A stretch of 10,706 nt of DNA from the NCBI GenBank assembly GCA_949957035.1, contig CATLIP010000068.1:1-10706 (forward strand), read 5' to 3'. The stretch is from an uncultured Lachnospiraceae bacterium (GTDB lineage: Bacteria; Bacillota_A; Clostridia; Lachnospirales; Lachnospiraceae). The notes under the pieces are model-generated. The model searched no databases. It was not told the origin of the DNA and saw nothing but the letters and a program-made list of their open reading frames with translations. Shown in pieces: positions 7,401 through 10,706 of the stretch; within the stretch, counting starts at the first letter, position 1, and every line of letters begins with the position of its first letter. The position numbers were made by a program, and so were the translations under genes.

Positions 7401-10400
7401 TTTGGCATCTGAAATAGATTTCCTCCCGTCTCTTTTATATAGAAGGAATTTCTCACATGAGTATCAAAATTACTGCCCGCATTTACCACCTTATTGATTC
7501 CGTCATATTGAGTCCCGTCTGCCGTCCCATCAATCTCAAACAGGATTCGTCCCACCGTCTGATTCTTTTCATTGCAGATAGTCCCGTCTCCCAGAATCTG
7601 AAGCCTGTTCACGGAAATCGATTTTCCGGCTTCCAAGTATGCATAATACTGCCTGCCCTCCTTGGAAATGTAATAGAGCACGTTAGTTGAGGCTCTCTTT
7701 AAGTCATTGGAGATATCCGGTACTGTATTCTGCCTGCCATTATTAAATAGATAGCTATTGCTGCCCGACCTCCCGTTTAGATAGTAATTCTCACGGGCCT
7801 GAATCTGTCCTGCATTGTTCTTATTGCTGCTGTTTACATAAGAGATCACGGGATAGGCTGCCTTATTATAGCCGCTAATATCCACGGAATAACAGTCCTT
7901 AAGAACCGTATTCTTAGAGCCCACGGCGCCGTACCGTTCCCCGAAAATGCCTCCCACAAATTGAACTCCATTCAAGACTGCAGCATAATTCCGGCATCTC
8001 TCAATGCGAAGGTAAATATTTCCGGTAGAGCTCACAATGGAATTATAATTCGGTCCGTCTGAACATGAGAAGAATCCCACAACACCCGAAGCCATGGAAG
8101 AGGAATACACCTCAACTCCCGGCCCGTTGACACAATCCAACACCTGAATCGTATACCTCTGTCCGTTTTGGGCGTTACCCGTCTGATAGGCTGTGATATT
8201 TCCCAAAATTCCTGCGCTGTCATTGGCACAGTCTGCATTATTTTCTCCAGTCCTTCCATAAATATTTCCAAAGTTTTTACAGCTGATAATATTGTATTCG
8301 TTATCCTCATAGGCATGATAGAGCTGCGCTACGATTCCTCCCGCCGCACCCAGCCATCCCTGCTGATAGGTAGTCTGTAAATTGCCGTAGTTCTGACAAT
8401 TTTCTATGGTGCCCCCGGTTCCTGTCCACTGTCCTAAGATTCCTCCTGAATAGTGGGTTCTCAGACAGTAAATAGAGCCATAGTTGACACAGTTCTCAAG
8501 TTTCCAACCGCTTCGTGTCGTATTATTCTGATTTCCAATAATACCACCGGCAAATCGGTCTGTAGCCCCGGACGCAAGCTCACGCCCCACAAAGGCCTGA
8601 TTCAGCAGGAAGGACAAATCTTGCCCCGACTCATTCATACCGATAATACCACCGGTTCCTACTCCTATGGCATTGGACTTGTTATTCAAATACCAGTCTC
8701 CGGTTGCACAGTAATCTACCGCTCCCGTGTTGTAGGCTGTGATTCCGCCGACATTCCCGTTGGTTGACATAATGAGAGATAATTTTCTTCCTTTATTTAC
8801 TGTATTCTGCGTTCCTGTATACTTTAAAGTTTCTATAGAAACATTACTCCCACCATTCCACTCCACATACCGTGAATCCGCTGAAATATTTCCGTCCTTA
8901 GCCGCATCCGCCAACTCCTGTACGCTCTCGACTCTACCCGACGTGGCGGCTTGCGTAAGCATCAGCGCCGTTGCCGTCTCGTCACCTGAAAGCTCAATGG
9001 TTCCTCCATTGTAACCGACTATCCCTCCGGCCATACCGCTGCCTGCCTGTATAGAGTTATTCTTTCCGCCAATCACACAGCCTGTAATCGATCCCTTACC
9101 GCCGTTCTTACCGGCAATTCCTCCCACATGGGAAGATAAGGCTTCCTTTTCTTCTGCATCACTGGTACTTGTTGCCGTATAGATTCCCGTAATACTACAG
9201 GTAAACTCCTCTATTTTACAGTTTTCAAGTCTGCCGTAGTTATCGCCGGCAATTCCGCCATAACTGTTTCCCGCCAAACTGCTGTCTGGCGCCTCTTTCA
9301 TGGTCCCTTCTGAGAAAATACAGTTCCAAACAACTGCTCCCTTCTGATTTTTCCCGGTGATTCCGCCAAGATATCCATAATTATGAAATCCCTCATATCT
9401 CACCCCAAGGACTCTGATACCGGAAATCTTACCTCCTTCTTCATTTCTGCCCGCCACGCTTCCTACGGTCAGATTGGCAGAGTTCAGTTTTATCTGAGGT
9501 ATATCCGTAATCTCTTCCATTTCTATGCCTGAACCGCCCTCCGACTGACGGCCGATGATTCCCCGATTCACTCCGGCAATTCCTCCGGCCAGACGCGCCT
9601 CTCCGTCTAATATGGCATTGCCATAGAGTGTCGTTCCCTGAATCACTGCACCTTCATGGTTTACGGCACATACCCCGCCGATTTCTTCGCTGCCCCGGCT
9701 TGTAATCTCCATATCCTTCAAAGCTTTTCCGTCTGTTCCTACGGAGCAGTTTCGAATCGTTCCATAGTTCTCTGCCGCAATTCCTCCGGCATATCCCTGG
9801 TCACTCCTTACGTCACCCTGATTCTGACAATCTTCCAACCGAACACCGGATTGATTGACTGCCACTATACCGCCTGCCGGACCATGACCTGCCACTACCT
9901 CCTGACTTCGATTCCTGGCTCTTACGATATCGCCCTTTGCTTCTGCTGCAATTCCTCCGGCATACCCCTCAAGAGCGCGAATTACCCCTGCCTCGCAAAC
10001 CAGATATCCCACCGGTTTTCCGGCGGCATCCACAGACTGTATGCTGCCTGAGTTAATACCCACAATACCGCCTGCCATTCTTCGTCCCGTAATGCTGACC
10101 CGGGAATTTACAGCAACCACTTCATTGGTTGATGAAGCCGACAGAGCTACAACTTCCACTTCCCTTGTATTCACGCCGGCAATGCCGCCGATTCCTTCTC
10201 CTCCTGTACCGGAGATGCTGCGCCCCGCCTTGCCCGTATCCTCTGCTGCTTGTATCTTCCCCCTGTTGTATCCGGCTATCCCGCCTGCGTAGTTTCCCGC
10301 TGCGGTAACATTTGCGCCACTCTGATTATCCTTAACGACACCTCCGCGCATGTTATAGCCCACAATACCGCCCACATAACTGTTTCCGGCAATCGTTCTG

Positions 10401-10706
10401 CCGGCTCTGGTACTGCAGCCTGCAATCGTTCCGGAAGTGTAATTCCTCCATACCTTCCCGTTTACATCCGTATAGTCTTTCGAAAAAATACTGTCCGTCC
10501 CCACATTCAGCCCCGCAATTCCTCCGATATAGTCAAGTCCGGCATTGCCAAAGTTATCGGACAGCTCACAATTAAAGATACCCCCTGAGTTGAAGCTTAC
10601 GATGCCGCCTAGTCCCACAAAGCCGCTCATGCTTCCCGAGTTAGAACAGAAGTCAATAATCTGATTCTCCTGATTGGCGCTGATAATTCCTCCTGCCATA
10701 GACACC
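4475..10706 (-). CDS. Giant GLUG-repeat surface/secreted protein, N-terminus outside window
   Basis: At least 2,076 codons are open from the right edge to TAG 4475, and the true start is not visible. Residues 1 to about 1000 contain about 25 repeats of the form (A/V)GGI(A/V)GxN-x-G-x-I, which fits the GLUG motif family of right-handed beta-helix proteins. Many rungs also carry an I-x-N-C-x-N-x-G strand. From about residue 1100 the chain becomes a string of predicted beta-sandwich, Fn3-like segments, roughly 1101-1200, 1203-1298, 1305-1425, 1432-1570, 1580-1698, 1700-1852 and 1852-2076. Several have a hydrophobic strand like RVLIYIVAQA or KWILLYTRIS before an Ser/Asn turn. These boundaries are approximate. 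The C-terminus ends in EVLF with no LPxTG motif, membrane helix or choline/SLH-type repeats. The gene precedes the minor-pilin genes by 29 nt. Export and adhesion are inferred from the architecture; no catalytic motif is seen. The missing N-terminus may hold a signal peptide or a prepilin signal. Confidence 0.88.
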   Translation of the reverse strand, partial: VSMAGGIISANQENQIIDFCSNSGSMSGFVGLGGIVSFNSGGIFNCELSDNFGNAGLDYIGGIAGLNVGTDSIFSKDYTDVNGKVWRNYTSGTIAGCSTRAGRTIAGNSYVGGIVGYNMRGGVVKDNQSGANVTAAGNYAGGIAGYNRGKIQAAEDTGKAGRSISGTGGEGIGGIAGVNTREVEVVALSASSTNEVVAVNSRVSITGRRMAGGIVGINSGSIQSVDAAGKPVGYLVCEAGVIRALEGYAGGIAAEAKGDIVRARNRSQEVVAGHGPAGGIVAVNQSGVRLEDCQNQGDVRSDQGYAGGIAAENYGTIRNCSVGTDGKALKDMEITSRGSEEIGGVCAVNHEGAVIQGTTLYGNAILDGEARLAGGIAGVNRGIIGRQSEGGSGIEMEEITDIPQIKLNSANLTVGSVAGRNEEGGKISGIRVLGVRYEGFHNYGYLGGITGKNQKGAVVWNCIFSEGTMKEAPDSSLAGNSYGGIAGDNYGRLENCKIEEFTCSITGIYTATSTSDAEEKEALSSHVGGIAGKNGGKGSITGCVIGGKNNSIQAGSGMAGGIVGYNGGTIELSGDETATALMLTQAATSGRVESVQELADAAKDGNISADSRYVEWNGGSNVSIETLKYTGTQNTVNKGRKLSLIMSTNGNVGGITAYNTGAVDYCATGDWYLNNKSNAIGVGTGGIIGMNESGQDLSFLLNQAFVGRELASGATDRFAGGIIGNQNNTTRSGWKLENCVNYGSIYCLRTHYSGGILGQWTGTGGTIENCQNYGNLQTTYQQGWLGAAGGIVAQLYHAYEDNEYNIISCKNFGNIYGRTGENNADCANDSAGILGNITAYQTGNAQNGQRYTIQVLDCVNGPGVEVYSSSMASGVVGFFSCSDGPNYNSIVSSTGNIYLRIERCRNYAAVLNGVQFVGGIFGERYGAVGSKNTVLKDCYSVDISGYNKAAYPVISYVNSSNKNNAGQIQARENYYLNGRSGSNSYLFNNGRQNTVPDISNDLKRASTNVLYYISKEGRQYYAYLEAGKSISVNRLQILGDGTICNEKNQTVGRILFEIDGTADGTQYDGINKVVNAGSNFDTHVRNSFYIKETGGNLFQMPKPQSVALSLKGNRLHIQVTPAAGTDPFRYMGALYRVEEDGSETLVKDEIEFFSEEFDLELAEAEIQKGGMLRIRLRAYSMDSRVLPSEEVTGEAALGRILPNPEMRIELVSKTDGTPGYEYRFKLVNAEDYIDEENYRIAVKFMDSPAAIQTIPDSDGYLIPEGNGKLTFTQELQQLLIQAVSGRDEVMDSKKVPIPAYMPRYQPSIGLMDRNQKPRVTCSVSGESVTDLGITVTLDTSSSGNVTTPPVYRAELLGTWGDGQDEKEKNAVLASQDMLTAPNGKAVANFQLPEYMSEAKDLRVRVWYAQSGLGPVYTYRQTQESEANIYTIRGVEDQVPVWEYGNSPVLEDNSYFAEYRWTSGKLFDWITPPPHLMEEAQLTPEYDEERRLQYTFLWDQGDGEYQDGNRYVVSLAGISGENKVTIVNGQEVSGNKLTETAENWTYDFVELTVTRKGDSSGAAQTIGLTSVKRYQVKQRLRRPEQPSVVNNNADELFYTAEWAPIKTDGARDETGCESYAVYLRPYEEKDGVLTAGEPVLLNPDAPVFVDSSVDIYQKELNLEEYAGQRVLIYIVAQAAQDNAQYVDSVEGITYDLSIPQRISEPKAAWEMGWEYAPESPVSVEEFEAEDELKDGKLTVKILPNQDSIPTGDSSYLLKGYIFESLEMAEAARPEIEAGKVTGVAGLLDTYPAADGEMVTPVAMEADSDNTYSSTLRGLSAGYAGKWILLYTRISSGNGQVSSKWMASDIVRLPYVRLNQPEVTVDNQEREITLEAGSNPDLLGTENWKSNRTALRWNQVEWADSYYITLKPKTLNPDIDKVEASEEQTYRIVEEIDENDKKAAVYRKTLVFDEEQGKDVEIWEPVEAVENQPMMFELGDYWAKDENGVYTEAEIPYAYRVKLNASLEIEWDEETGFKYTLILPDAESLTTINGTVLSDIGLQITEKALLSSDVAVNAPDGSSQSEAYTNSGDFEVLF
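7930..10706 (-). repeat. Array of about 25 GLUG-type protein repeats
   Basis: This stretch of the giant gene encodes the GGIxGxN repeats, at intervals of roughly 25-60 residues. Conservation is strongest in the middle of the array (for example AGGIVGYN, AGGIAGYN, VGGIAGKN). It decays near the end (SAGILGNI, MASGVVGFF), with the last good copy, VGGIFGE, near 7950. The repeats are divergent at the DNA level, so this is an old array rather than a recent tandem expansion. Confidence 0.85.

Noticed and set aside
8453..8767. Plus-strand open frames opposite the giant gene (this and several others between 6500 and 10600)
   Set aside because: All lie antisense to one uninterrupted 2,076-codon frame with clear repeat structure, and none shows a recognisable domain.
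10677..10705. GTG near the right edge as the true start of the giant protein
   Set aside because: It falls directly before a GLUG repeat with no leader or ribosome site visible; the frame simply continues beyond the window.

Overview
This window is a single co-directional cluster on the minus strand, transcribed from high to low coordinates. It encodes part of a type IV pilus / type II secretion-like machine in what is most likely a Clostridia-class Firmicute, probably a Lachnospiraceae gut bacterium. That placement is an inference. It rests on strong GGAGG-type Shine-Dalgarno sites, a compact pilin/peptidase/PilC layout, GESLVE-type prepilin signals, a large GLUG-repeat surface protein, and a base composition near 50% GC by eye. 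No marker gene fixes the species.

In the direction of transcription the layout is as follows. (1) 10706-4475 holds a giant protein, incomplete at its N-terminus, with about 25 GLUG-type (GGIxGxN) beta-helix repeats followed by a string of predicted beta-sandwich modules. (2) 4445-3693 is a PilX/GspK-like minor pilin without Glu5. (3) 3671-3243 is a small class III-signal prepilin. (4) 3246-2512 is a GspJ-sized prepilin that starts with TTG and overlaps gene 3. (5) 2375-1968 is the probable major pilin. (6) 1967-1641 is a gene-free spacer whose core is a 182-nt fold-back element at 1877-1696. (7) 1640-1206 is a pilin-like membrane protein that has lost the prepilin processing signal. (8) 1138-344 is the prepilin peptidase. 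(9) 319-1 is the N-terminal part of a PilC/GspF inner-membrane assembly platform protein, cut by the window edge.

Together the peptidase would trim the prepilins, and the PilC/GspF platform, with an ATPase not present in this window, would assemble them. The GspK/J/I-like trio probably forms the pilus tip. The giant GLUG protein shares the operon and has no visible C-terminal wall anchor. It is a good candidate for either a pilus-tip adhesin or an exported client of this machine.

The two least expected items are the 182-nt fold-back between the major pilin and the downstream genes, whose mismatches look like RNA pairs only on the gene-sense strand, and the unprocessable pilin paralogue immediately downstream of it. 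No rRNA, tRNA, CRISPR array, transposase or integrase was seen.
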